DNA from: Brachyhypopomus gauderio
Taxonomy: Eukaryota > Chordata > Actinopteri > Gymnotiformes > Hypopomidae
Assembly (NCBI RefSeq): GCF_052324685.1
Contig: NW_027506920.1
Span: forward strand, 62,001-126,000
Length of the DNA: 64,000 nucleotides
Direction of reading: 5' to 3'
Translations under genes and position numbers: made by a program
The notes under the pieces: generated by a model
The model's database searches: none
The model's input: only the letters and a program-made list of their open reading frames with translations
What the model was told of the DNA's origin: nothing
Shown here: piece by piece, positions 10,860-56,931 of the stretch
How positions within the stretch are numbered: position 1 is the stretch's first letter
How the letters are laid out: each line of letters starts with the position of its first letter

Positions 10860-10931
10860 ATTTTACAGACTGTTTTTTCAAGTAATAATGATTTCAGGTT
10901 CAGGTTCTGGTCACACTATAATAGCTCCATA

Positions 10932-11500
10932 AAAATGAGCCAGGCTTGTCTTAAAAAGCCCGGCTTACTGAGTTATCTCGCTTCGTGGAATACCCCCCAG
11001 GTTCTCTCGATCATTTTCATAAAACTTGGAACAACTTTCTTGCAGACAATACGAACTCTCTCCTGAGTAGGAATTTATACCTTTTATAATGTATGTGCCT
11101 ATATATATATTTCATTTAGTTTGTTTGGTTTTTATTATTATTATTACCACTATCATTACTTGCACTATCATTATTTATTTATTACACTATCATTATTTAT
11201 TTATTTTATTCAATATTTATTTATTTTTGTTATTATTATGTTGGTACACTCTGTTACGGACAAGCTAATTGCTTTATAGCATATTTGCATATTATTTCAC
11301 CCTTTGTAAATGTGTGCTGGAAAATGAGAAATAAAGATGTATTAAAAAATTTTTTAGCGAATTGAACGAAATGTACTTGAAGCATAGACCGTGTATACAT
11401 GTGTGTCTGTGTGTATACACCAGATAGGCCTATATATATGGTATACACATACAAGATTAATTGAAGTCATTCACATTAAACCTCATCAAACTAACCGTGC
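10932..11500. other. Flank without recognised gene
   Basis: AT-rich sequence with simple TTATTA runs (11130-11240). It begins with the right AAAATG flank of the fold-back element. I see no gene. Confidence 0.4.
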
Positions 11501-11509
11501 AGTCAGTGT

Positions 11510-12010
11510 CTGTAGGGTACCCGCGGGTCCTTAAAAAGTCTTAAAATGTTTTAAATTTAGTTTTACATATTCAAGGTCTTAAAATGTCTGGAATTTTAGG
11601 AGGGGAGGCATTAAATAAGTGTGTTGCTCAGTTTTTCTGTTTTATTTTACCGATGTATATCCCGCAATAATGATCATTTCCGCCACGGCCGTATACTCCG
11701 CCTAATGGCAGTAGTACGTCACCTAACAGGTGGAAACAGCAGACGATACTTTAGCTGCACAAGCTGCTTTTCCTATTTGAGGGCTGCGGCGGGAACAACA
11801 ATACAAGGCTCCGATACAGACATGGGTAAATGTCCATTTAGTGAAGTGGCTGGAGGATGAAAAATATTGTGGCTGGCTGAAACCTTCCAGTGATTCGTAT
11901 GAGGCGCGATGTGAACTTGCCGAAAAATATTCAAACTTGGTACAATGGGCTGTAAACGCTGGATTCTCAATCACAGAAGAGACTCTGTGTGCCTGCTCCA
12001 TTTAATCAAG
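11510..12010 (+). pseudogene. hAT transposase N-terminal zinc finger fragment
   Basis: The block opens with TAGGGTACCCGCGGGTCC, a hAT-like terminus. At 11821 an ORF starts MGKCPF, and in a shifted frame continues WLEDEKYCGWLKPSSDSYEA with RCEL; a further shift gives a KNIQTWYNGL-type block. This matches the order of the BED-like finger at the start of many fish hAT transposases (Cys pair, then LGTMG-like, then SH). At least two frameshifts make it dead. It lies about 770 bp before the snrnp200 start codon. Confidence 0.55.
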
Positions 12011-12399
12011 TTACAGCAGAGCTGTCTGATGACCTATGTAGGCCTAAAAATAAAATAAAATTAGATACATAACCCACAACCACTGGCATAAAAGTATGTC
12101 GAGAGGATGGAGTTCAATATTACAGAAGTCTATAATGAACATTTACATACTGCTAACGATTATCCCAATATCAATGTAACTTGGTATTAAAACTAAATCC
12201 GATTGCCTTGCATTGTGAGATATTGCATACATTTATATATTATGTGAACTATGTTATTCACACTGCAATGTAAATCTCGTCCTTAGGATTTTCACTCACG
12301 TGCACGCCGTGTAGGGATGTGATAATACAGGGATGCAATTTTACTTGATTCAGATCTAAAAGGCTTTTGTTTAGAGACATCCAGGCCACAGGGTGGTGA

Positions 12400-12775
12400 T
12401 AGTTCCGCTGTACGACCGGAAATGACTAGAACCGGAAATCATAGTGTGTGTCGTTGTAGGCGCGTCGTGCCTGATCTGAGCGCAGTTTCATGCACAGCTA
12501 AACACAATCGATCGGTTTAATTATATTAATGGTCCATTTTAGTTGTTCTCTTACAACTCTCATCCTACCACTTCGACTATCGACTATCGGCGCGAACTAC
12601 CTATTTTTATATAACGGTTTGGCTTGTAGGTTTGCTCACTAGCTAGTTGTACGTGTCGTAGCTCCGCTAACAGTGTAATTCAGTCGTGTCCTAGCTGGCT
12701 AGCTAACTAGCTAGCTGGCTAAGTTGCAATATTTGAGTTCTGTCGGTTTAGAAATTCAGTTTTGATCTTTGAAGT
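12400..12775 (+). promoter_or_regulatory. Likely snrnp200 promoter and 5' UTR
   Basis: The region before the start codon has no TATA box at a sensible distance. It has two ETS-type CCGGAA cores (12416-12421 and 12432-12437) about 16 bp apart, followed by CpG-richer sequence (12455-12490). Paired ETS sites in a TATA-less setting are typical of broadly expressed housekeeping genes. The transcription start is not determinable here. Confidence 0.5.
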
Positions 12776-47579
<34,804 letters not shown>

Positions 47580-48115
47580 TCAGAATCTTGACAGAATTGT
47601 TCTCAAAATTGGAGACTGCTAAAATCAGTTGAGTGATTATTCTCATCTTTATTTTATATTGCGAAATGAGCATAATGCTACATATTTGGCAAGCCATAGC
47701 ATTTTCTTTAGACATTTTCATTTCTACTTCATTTTTTTTTTTTTTTTTTTACTTTTAGTCAGTGTAGAAATGCTAAGTATTTGATAAAATGGACAAATTG
47801 TGTGCAACTGTATATTAACTCCTAAATTAATTTTGGAGGATGACCAGTGCATATGGATTGTCTGCTTGATTGTTTTTCTTGGGCTTTGTATGTGTATGAT
47901 TCTTGCTTGGTGTCTAAATATTAGCCCAATGTTTTAAGAAAAAAGGTGGCGAGTGGGTTATGTTTAGCCACAAGTTAAAATAAAATGAAGAAAACTTACT
48001 ATTGTAAAGGTATGTCAGGAAGTGGGTAAGTTGACCCTAAATGTAGAAGCAGTACTTCTGTGTCGTGGATATTTTGACAGAAACCATTTGAATAAAAATA
48101 CTGTATAGCACAAAA
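47580..48115 (+). other. Likely snrnp200 3' UTR and polyadenylation region
   Basis: Follows the TGA directly. AATAAA hexamers occur at 47979-47984 and 48091-48096; the second is followed by a GT-rich stretch (ttttgtgtcattgtg at 48118). A T run is at about 47730-47750. Site use is inferred. Confidence 0.55.
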
Positions 48116-48139
48116 CACTTTTGTGTCATTGTGCAAAAA

Positions 48140-48500
48140 CTGGGATGAAGCTGTTTCTTAGTCTTGTTTTACACTTAATGCTCCGCAGCCTCCTGCCTGA
48201 AGGCAGTGGGTCAAAAGTGAGTGTGCTAGATGAGTGGAGTCCTTCATGATGCAGGTGGCCTTGTTCCTACATCTGGAAAGCCGTGGTGGTGTGGAGTCTG
48301 ACTCCGACAATCCGCTGTGCAGACTTCACCACTCTGCAGAGCTTTATTGTCTGCAGCAGAGCAGCTACCGTGCCACACATTGATGATGGAACACAAGACC
48401 CACCCTCCTCCTCCTCTGGCCGACACCGGTTACCATAATTAAAGAGGTAGAAAAACAAAATATGGGAAGGATAAATCTCATTTTGGTGTGTATTTATATA
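48140..48500. repeat. Repeat remnants left of the Tc1 insertion
   Basis: 48145-48400 resembles a common teleost repeat (CTCCGCAGCCTCCTGCCTGA) of unassigned family. From about 48405 the sequence equals the repeat at 30013, interrupted at 48501 by the Tc1 element. Confidence 0.5.
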
Positions 48501-49648
48501 CACTGCTCAAAAAATAAAGGGAACACTCAAATAACACATCCTAGATCTGAATGAATTAAATATTCTCATTGAATACCTTGTTCTGTACAAAGTTGAATGT
48601 GCTGACAACAAAATCACACAAAAATCATCAATGGAAATCAAATTTATTAACCAATGGAGGCCTGGATTTGGAGCCACACACAAAATTAAAGTGGAAAAAC
48701 ACACTACAGGCTGATCCAACTTTGATGTAATGTCCTTAAAACAAGTCAAAATGAGGCTCAGTATTGTGTGTGGCCTCCACGTGCCTGTATGACCTCCCTA
48801 CAACGCCTGGGCATGTTCCTGATGAGGTGGCGGATGGTCTCCTGAGGGATCTCCTCCCAGACATGGACTAAAGCATTTGCCAACTCCTGGACAGTCTGTG
48901 GTGCAATGTGACATTGGTGAATGGAGCGAGACATGATGTCCCAGATGTGCTCAATCGGATTCAGGTCTGGGGAACGGGCGGGCCAGTCCATAGCTTCAAT
49001 GCCTTCATCTTGCAGGAACTGCTGACACACTCCAGCCACATGAGGTCTATCATTGTCCTACATGCACATTTGTGGCCTGCTGGAGGTCATTTTGCAGGGC
49101 TCTGGCAGTGCTCCTCCTGTTCCTTCTTGCACAAAGGCGGAGGTAGCGGTCCTGCTGCTGGGTTGTTGCCCTCCTACGGCCTCCTCCACGTCTCCTGGTG
49201 TACTGGCCTGTCTCCTGGTAGCGCCTCCAGCCTCTGGACGCTACACTGACAGACACAGCAAACCTTCTTGCCACAGCTCGCATTGATGTGCCATCCTGGA
49301 TGAGCTGCACTACCTGAGCCACTTGTGTGGGTTGTAGAGTCCGTCTCATGCTACCACGAGTGTGAAAGGACCACCAACATTCAAAAGTGACCAAAACATC
49401 AGCCAGAAAGCATAGGTACTGAGAAGTGGTCTGTGGTCCCCACCTGCAGAACCACTCCTTTATAGGGGGGGTCTTTCTAATTGCCTCTCATTTCTACCTG
49501 TTGTCTAGACTATTCCATTTGCACAACAGCAGGTGAAATTGATTCACAATCAGTATTGCTTCCTAACTGAACAGGTTGGTTTCACAGAAGTGTGGTTGAC
49601 TTGGAGTTATATTGTGTTTAAGTGTTCCCTTTATTTTTTTGAGCAGTG
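48501..49648 (-). mobile_element. Internally deleted Tc1 transposon with TA duplication
   Basis: Ends read CACTGCTCAAAAAATAAAGG and CTTTATTTTTTTGAGCAGTG. TA flanks both sides (48499-48500 and 49649-49650), and the copy of the host repeat at 30013 gives the empty site. On the minus strand 49394-49050 encodes the N-terminal helix-turn-helix region ([20 protein letters not shown]). 49039-48758 encodes the C-terminal part (FLQDEGIEAMDWPARSPDLN, PIEHIWD with the catalytic Glu). The NDRPHVA block with the second Asp remains in a shifted frame; the first Asp region is deleted. The family resembles the Tc1 group reported as shared by teleosts and lampreys. Confidence 0.92.
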
Positions 49649-49650
49649 TA

Positions 49651-50060
49651 CATGAGTTCTCAATGTAATTCCTATTCAGTCTTAAATGTCTTGATGGTTG
49701 GTAATGGTAGTCGTAGCAGGGGAGAATTTGGGGAGATGAGAGGGTCTAGGGCAGTGTGTTTATCTTCCATCCACACTGGTTAGTCAGGGCAATGGGTTGA
49801 TCCTTCATCATAGCTGGTTAGGCAGGAGGTGGCTGGCCCAGGATGGATGTCAGGAAAGGCTCGTCTCCTCGTCTAATTTTTTCTTGGGTAGGTGGGCAGC
49901 CATATGGAAAAATAAAACGGAAAATTAGCTCTGTATGGGATCATATGTGGGACAGATGAAATTTAATCATTTCTGGAGTGTGGCAGCAACTCCGACATTA
50001 AATTAAATTATTACAGCCTAGCTAAAAAGCCAGAACCAGAAGGTAACACAGACTTTGGAG
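49651..50060 (+). repeat. Interspersed repeat, right part
   Basis: Continuation of the repeat at 30120-30480 after the Tc1 insertion, with a short extra duplication near 49780-49810. Confidence 0.75.
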
Positions 50061-50109
50061 CATTCTGAGATGTGAAATAAATGTGAAATGTGCCATATTT
50101 GTCAATAGT

Positions 50110-50350
50110 GATTTTTCACCGCAATCAAAATTTGTCCTCCGCATTTATCCATCTGTGCAATTAGAACACACACAAACACACACTAGTGATTACTAGGGGG
50201 CTGTGGTGCACACATGCCCAGAGCGGTGGGCAGCCCTAGCTTGGCGACTGGGGAGCAGATGGGGTTAGGTGCCTTGGTCAAGGGCACATCGGTCATGTCC
50301 TCAGGCCTGACATTGGCATTCATCCACTGCACCGTCAAAAAACTTGAGTG
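50110..50350. repeat. SINE-like teleost repeat
   Basis: Contains GGTTAGGTGCCTTGGTCAAG next to CATCGGTCATG and a CCACTGCACCGTC end, a layout common in teleost interspersed repeats. Family not resolved. Confidence 0.45.
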
Positions 50351-50384
50351 ACAGGTTGACAGCACCAGCGCCCCAGTTTTCGAT

Positions 50385-51165
50385 ATAACCCTTCACCCAT
50401 GAACCCCTGGATCTGTACCTTTATCTATGGGGGCTCATTAGTTATCGAATGCTAAACTAAATAAGTAAGTGTTCAACCTAGTCTTAAAGATTGAGACTGT
50501 GTCAGAGTCCCGGACACATTCTGGAAGGTTATTCCAAAGCTGGGGGGCCTTATAAAAAAGGCTCTTCCCCCTGCTGTTACCTTATTAATTGTTGGAACTA
50601 ATAAGAGGCTAGCACCCTGTGATCTTAGTGGACGTGGGGGTTCATAATAGGAAATAAGTTCCTAGAGGTAATCAGGAGCAAGCACGTGCAGTGCTTTATA
50701 AATCAGTAAAAGAATTTTTAAATCAATACAGAATTTAACTGGGAGCCAATGCAGGGCTGATAGGACTGGCCTGATATGATCGAATTTTCTAGTTCTAGTC
50801 AGAACTATGAAGTCCACAAAGAGCATACGAACATAAGAATCCTTCTGCTCCAGGTGCGTAAGGGCGGTGTGTACCACAGAGGAAATGGCATCCTCTATGA
50901 ATCGGTTCTCCTTGTACACATACTGGTGTGGCATCGATGGTGGCTTTGATGTGGGTCATGACCAGTCTTTCAAATAATTTCGTGACTATCTGCGTGAGGG
51001 CTATTGACCGATAGTCATTCAGACCTGTCAACGTGGAGCTCTTTGGGACTGGGACGATGGTGGAGGTCTTCAGGCAGGTGGAGACAGCTGCCTAAGTGAG
51101 GGACATGTTGAAGATATCTGCCAGAATCTCACAGAGCTGATCAGCACAGCCCCTTTACACCCATC
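50385..51165 (-). pseudogene. L2/CR1-type LINE reverse transcriptase fragments
   Basis: Minus strand: 51031 onward reads [33 protein letters not shown] shifted frame from 50934 gives [33 protein letters not shown]. These are the finger and palm blocks of non-LTR reverse transcriptases. The palm aspartate region then jumps to [20 protein letters not shown] and LKILLLIYKALHVLAPDYL, the C-terminal tail of the same ORF, so the middle is deleted. 50385-50650 is associated teleost repeat sequence without coding. Confidence 0.65.
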
Positions 51166-51792
51166 CAGTAATAAGTTGATTGTTAATTAATGTTCCGTTA
51201 TTTTTAATGTGTCATTTAAAAATAACAATGTTGTCATGGGACTGTGTGAGGCAAACTGCAACATTGCAGGAGTTATTGGCGGCTCCAACAAGAAGCCTAC
51301 AGGATGGTGCAGACGTTTATCAAGGATATGTGACGGAAATGTGGAGACCTAGTGAGATGGGTCGAGAGGGAGAAAAAAAATCATATACTCAACATGTCTG
51401 TCACATTCTGTGCGCGTACTCACTCCCGTGCACGGCACGGCTGGCAAATTTGAGTTCGGTACGCGCACGAGCGCGCTTGTCTTCTAAAGGCCGCGTTGAT
51501 GAGTGGACAAAGTACACAAACCACGTACTTGAGTAAAAGTACAAACGTATTGCCTTTCAAATGTATTTAAGCATTGAAAGTAAATTTAATGCTCTAATAT
51601 TTAGCACCATGCTCTGCATGTAAAACCTGCCAAAATAAAATTTGCTTTCTGACGTAATTCTATGAACTATGGTAAAACAAATTACTAGCTAGCCAACGTA
51701 GCTAGCTACATGCAGGGTGCGTTGCTATGGCGATTTTCGGTCGTGTATTAGCAATAGCCTACTTAGCTAGCTAGCTAACCATGTATACCAGG

Positions 51793-52594
51793 TAGGGATG
51801 CACCGAAATGAAAATTCTTAGCCGAAACCGAAAACCGAAAATTAGGAAACCAAGGCCGAAAGCCGAAAACCGAAACACCGAAATAGCCTACATTATGCCA
51901 ATTATTAGTAACATTGGATTTATGGCTAACCTCACTAAAATCAAGGCATTGCTATTCAAAGAATAAATCAACTACAAAATTTCATTTGAAAATATTTATT
52001 TAGCACTGACATTACAGTAATGCATATTATAAAATAAAATTAGTGGTGGGCCGATAACGACGATAACGCTGACAACGGCCGACCACTAATTAAATTTAAC
52101 TCGCTTGCAGACCGTTTTTATCTGAGAGGATAAATATATGTATTTTATACGAGTTAAATTTAATTATAACTGATTGGCCTGAAAGATAAATATAAATTCT
52201 CTCATAAAAACGTGACGTGAGTTGCAACAACATTAAACAGCTCAGGTAAACACGCTTCTGAGAAATGTCGTCTGCTCGGCAAAACATAACGGGGCTCAAT
52301 GTGCTCTATTAGCCTACGAAATCCCTACGACAGAGAACGGCTGATCGTCTAAGGCAGCGAGTTCCATAATTTTTGGTGTAATGTCCTTTGCCTTGGCGCA
52401 ATCACTGGAAAACTTTTTTGCTAGCTTTATCCAAATAAGCGCGTGCAGGTGGCGATTTTTGCTTGCGTCATCACAGTACATTGTTTCGGCCGTGTTGTTT
52501 CGGTGATGAAAGTATTTCGGCCGAAAACCGAAAATGCAAATTTAAGCCATTTCGGCCGAAAATTTTCGGTGGCCGAATTTTCGGTGCATCCCTA
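51793..52594. mobile_element. hAT non-autonomous element with exact 8-bp duplication
   Basis: Ends read TAGGGATGCACCGA and TCGGTGCATCCCTA. ATACCAGG flanks both ends (51785-51792 and 52595-52602). Sub-terminal CCGAAA and TTTCGG motifs are repeated many times. The 802-bp inside has no transposase. The intact duplication marks a fairly young insertion. Confidence 0.93.
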
Positions 52595-53424
52595 ATACCA
52601 GGGTTGCCAATGTAGTGTCTGTGCCTATGTATTACATTATGTATTGTTTAAGTTTAAATTGTAACTGGTTTAAAAGTCATTTCTCTTCTTGCTTATGGTG
52701 AATTGAGCTGGACAAGAGGTTGAAAAATGTGGTTTACATATGGTTTGGCTTAGGTGAAAAGGGACCCTAGTCCAAGGGTCAAATGTCTGGTGGACCCTTA
52801 TCCTGTCTCTGTTTATACTAAGTATTAAGACCCTTCTTACCCTACTCGTCTTCCTTTATCAATATGTTTGATGGTGTACAGATGTGAGGATTCCTTTGTT
52901 TAACTCGCATATAAATATGGGTAGACTTACAGTGTTCGGGAGAGGAGATGCCAGGTTCGCACTACACGACTGGTTGTGCTGTAATCGCGAGTCTTTAGTT
53001 GTTGTGGCTTTCACACTACATGACTGATCGGCGACGCGGGCTCACGAATTAAACTGGGGAATCGCCGACTCATCTGGCTGCCCTCCAAAAACACGAGAAC
53101 ACGAAAACGAAACTCTCACGAGAACCAGCAACACCACGTAGAAGAAAAAAAAAACAATGTACATGTACTCCACATTTTCGTTATTATTATTTTTTTTTAC
53201 CGTTTAAACACTCCATAGTACCAAGGTAACATAAATATAATCAATCGCACTATTTCTCCAGTGCTGTCACAATAACTTAAACACAGTGTTGTAGTAAAGT
53301 TGTAAGAAAGGTGATGATTTTGTGTGTTTGCTGGGTTACTGTTTTGAAAGTATTCTTGAAAGTTTTTTACATTCTTCAGAGATATCTTCAGCGGTGCCGC
53401 GGTTCTCTCTCCGCGTTCACATTG

Positions 53425-53545
53425 GCTGTAGCTAGACGCTGTTCCCATTGGCTGTAGCTAGACGCTGTTCACATTGGCTGTAGCTAGACGCTGTTCCCAT
53501 TGGCTGTAGCTAGACGCTGTTCCCATTGGCTGTAGCTAGACGCTG
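53425..53545. repeat. Minisatellite, unit about 27 bp
   Basis: About 4.5 copies of a unit reading CATTGGCTGTAGCTAGACGC then TGTTCC. ATTGGCTG is close to the CCAAT-box core in reverse, but nothing shows it acts as a promoter. A run of about 20 G lies at 53581. Confidence 0.85.
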
Positions 53546-53577
53546 CTGCCGACTCTCAGTCGCCGACTGGGCTAGAT

Positions 53578-53814
53578 ATTGGGGGGGGGGGGGGGGGGGG
53601 GACACACGAATTCAGTGTTATATCGCGATCTGTCGATAGCCGGTGGTTGGCGCCGGAGCGAACTAGTAACCCGTTGAATCATATATGTGGATCAGAGGTA
53701 AATAAACTAGTTCTTTTTTTTCGGCGTGAGAAATCGGAAGTGTGGCGTGAGAGCGCGTGAAAACGGGTGTCTCACGTGTGTCTCACGCTCAATGCGTGAG
53801 AGTTGGCAACCCTG
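53578..53814 (-). repeat. MITE copy (CAGGGTTGCCAACTC family), truncated
   Basis: In reverse orientation it matches 59410-59680 and 61139-61444, ending in GTTGGCAACCCTG at 53814. The other end runs into the poly-G tract. One of three copies in the window. Confidence 0.65.
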
Positions 53815-54407
53815 ATGTATACAATGTTAATGTCAGAGTAATTTTAACATACACAACGGTTTGCTGTAATAACGACAAATTTCGCATGATGTAGTGGAGT
53901 AAAATATTTGACTTTGAAATATTGTGAGGAAAAAGTATGAAGTTACAACAATTGAAATATTTGAGTAAAGTAAAAAAAAAAAAAACTAAGAAATGACTGT
54001 CCACCACAGGCGATAACTCAAGCGGGCCGGTGTCGCGCACAATCCGACTCCCCTCGCGCGTGCACACGCATAAAGACGCTACAGATGATATTCGGGAGAA
54101 TAATTTCGGCAGACATTGTGTTGGCCTCACCAAAATTATACTCCCCTTGTTAAAATAACCCTTGTTGAATGTAGAAACATGTGCTTCATATGGAATAGCC
54201 TACAAATCCAGATAAGTCACAAAAATAAAGTTAACCAGTCTTACAGTGATTATAGAGTTAATTGAGCACTCTTGTCCTAATTAGATATTTAGACATAATA
54301 CTGCCGTACTGCTAAGTAATGTCGTCAGAGGTGAACATCAGTATCCGCTTGTTAAGTGTGACGACACGCGTGACGTTTCAGCCGCTTCCGGGTCCAAACA
54401 AACAAGG

Positions 54408-56703
54408 ATGGCGGAGCCTGTAAACCTGTTTACGATAACTTCGTTCTTTAGTGAGGCACCATTGAGGGTTAAAAAAGGTCTAAACTCTTTCAACTCCAAT
54501 AGAGTACTAAGTGTATCTGTTCTCCCAGGTGGTATATTTAGGGGTAGAGTCCAGGCGTCCATGAAAAAGACGATTTACGAGGTTGAGGTGAGTTGAGGTG
54601 AATTGAGGTTGAGGTGTGGTGACTGAAGTGAGTATGGGTCAAATAATGTTTAATACAGGTACACGTTGAGGGTCAGGCAGTGAGGTACAGCAGCTGCGAT
54701 TGCCCAATCGGTAAAGACAAGTGCCATCATATGGCAGCCTTGTTGATTTGGGTGGAGAAAAACGTGTCCCGCACCGATGTGGAATGCGTGTGGAAAAGGG
54801 CGAAGACACCGAAAACGGACGAAATTGCAGCCAAGAGAGTATCTGAGATGGCCCCATCCACATCACAAGGTTAGTAAATAATTTGCAATTGATGTCAATG
54901 TTGCGTGGTTTATTTGCTTAACGCTATGCAGTTTTAAGTTGCGGTTTCCAAACCTGGTCCTGGAGGACATTCAGCCCCTCACATTCAGCCTGCTGGCAAC
55001 ACACCTGAACCATGTCATTTCAAAGCCATTGAATTTTGTGAGATTAACTTTTATTAATTGAATAGTTCTGATAAACTCACATTATTGGTGGTCCTAAGCT
55101 TTGTCTTTATCTTATTTTTAAACTTTACAATTTGTTAATCTATTTTAGAGCAGACTAGAGAGAGACTATAGTGTACATTGCATGTTTTAAAAATCTACAA
55201 TTAAAGGTGTGTAATAAAATAAGTCATAATAACTAATGTTACTCCATTTTATTTAAGCTGGAATCAAAAGACCTGTCACACAACATGACAAGGAATGGGC
55301 CCTGGCATCTTTGTCACAGCTTGGGCGTTTTACTGGAATGGGGTGGATTTTGAGTTCTGAACCGCCTCAGGTATGACTTCTGTATTTTGTACTCTAATAT
55401 GCCCTTCACGTTACCAGAAACAGCACAATTGCAATACTGATGCATTTTGACTGGGATAAAGAGATTACATATTGTTGTCTAATGTCAAGATCATGGTTTG
55501 ACACATGACTTACAATACACAGAAATGTGAAAACCCATGCAAATTAGACAAAAGTTTGCACTTATGATTCTCTGCACCCAAAAACAATTTCACATAGAAT
55601 TTCTTATTTTATTTACAGGTGTTTTGTATGCACCAAAATATGTTGGCACCTAACCTAAATCTCAACACTATGTGCTTAACTTGAAATCTAGACATCTCTC
55701 CCCATCAAGACATTTGATGGGCTAGTGAGCAGCCCAGGTTATGGCCAGGCTGAGGACAAGGCTCTTTATGTGCTATCATCACTCGCCGTCACCACTGAGG
55801 AGAAGCAACAGATTGAGGGAGCTACAGTTGGGCAAGCAAAGAACCCATTATGGTAAGAAATGCAACTTAACAAAATGTATGTAAAGCATAAATTAAGTAA
55901 GCAGCTTGACAACCCGTACACATAATTTAGACATGGTTGTAATTTGTTGTCTTAATTTGTGGCACATTGTACATGTGTGGTATTTTAATATGTAACTAAT
56001 TATAAATTGATTTAATTCTTTGTTTTGTTTTTATGTATAACAGGTCAGCATATCGCAAGAAACGAATCACGGCAAGTAATTTTGGTTTGGTCTTGGCAGC
56101 AGTTCAGCGGAAATCTTACCCCCCTTCCTTATTCAAAACACTGCTTGGCCAGTACAACCTCAAAGAAGGATCTAAAGTAAGTTGTGGGTCTTCATGAATA
56201 TTTCAACTTAAGTTATGTGTATCTAAGAGTAAGTGACTTTGTGTTTTTATTAAAGGCATGTGATTGGGGAATCCTACATGAGTCGCGGGCAAAGCAGCAG
56301 TACACAGCGGACGCTGGTGTGGTGATCCAGGAGAGGGGATTGTTCCTGTCTGACAGTGGTCTACTTGGTGGATCTCCAGATGGGACAGTGTCTGATGACT
56401 GCATCATTGAGGTGAAGTGCCCATGGTCCGCCAGATCTAAGACTGTCCAGCAGGCAGTAAGAGAGACTTTTTTCTAGAGCTGGATGAAGAGACAAGTTCC
56501 CTCAAACTAAAACAAACTCACCACTATTGGCATCAGATCCAAGGCGACCTACATCTGACCAAAGCTAACTGTTGTCATCTACTTGTATGGACTCCTCTTG
56601 ACCTGGTCATTCTCCCAGTGCTCAAAGACCTAACATGGGTGCTTAACATTGACATTCTCGAACATTTTTATAAGGATATTTTCCTACCACACATTCTAAG
56701 TTA
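54408..56703 (+). pseudogene. SWIM zinc finger plus YqaJ-type nuclease of the transposon
   Basis: Exons: 54408-54587, 54659-54869, 55258-55370, 55692-55852, 56044-56176, then from 56256. It starts MAEPVNLFTITSFFSEAPLR. Exon 2 has the SWIM finger SSCDCPIGKDKCHHMAALLI (CxC then CxH). The last exon has the YqaJ/lambda-exonuclease-like motifs: GILHESRAKQQY, LGGSPDGTV and IIEVKCP (the D, E-x-K metal site). After QQAV the frame breaks at about 56458-56466, where one extra AG in an AGAGAG run shifts it. The C-terminus continues open in the other frame (FFLELDEETSSLKLKQTHHY, WHQIQGDLHLT) to TAA at 56701-56703. Apart from this 2-bp slip the gene looks complete. Confidence 0.8.
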
Positions 56704-56931
56704 ATTGTTCAATGCATTACAAGTGCAGATTGAGTTATAGTGAATTAGGTTGTAGCACATCACAACACTAACATGTTCCTGAATGTAAAAAAGACAAACA
56801 TTTTAATCTGGTTTTACTTTTTTAATAAAGGTTTTCTGCAAAGTTGTGTAAATCATTCTTCAGTCACAATAATTGTAAACATGTTTTAATTTGCCACTGT
56901 CCTGCTAACTGATTTACATACATCAGATATT

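Larger units (their letters stand above)
2443..10931. mobile_element. 8.5-kb fold-back DNA element with nested insertions
   Basis: Both ends carry TATGGAGCTATTATAGTGT in inverted orientation (2443 onward, and 10931 backward), followed by matching sequence reading CACCAGAACCTGAACCTGAA on the left. The motif AAAATG flanks both ends directly (2437-2442 and 10932-10937), consistent with a 6-bp target-site duplication. Inside, long inverted arms surround a loop of about 1.9 kb. The left arm is interrupted by a MITE at 2859-3427; the right arm by elements at 6523-7651 and 7992-10859. No transposase is recognisable in the arms or loop, so this looks like a non-autonomous fold-back element. Superfamily is unassigned; a 6-bp duplication fits few known groups. 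Confidence 0.7.
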
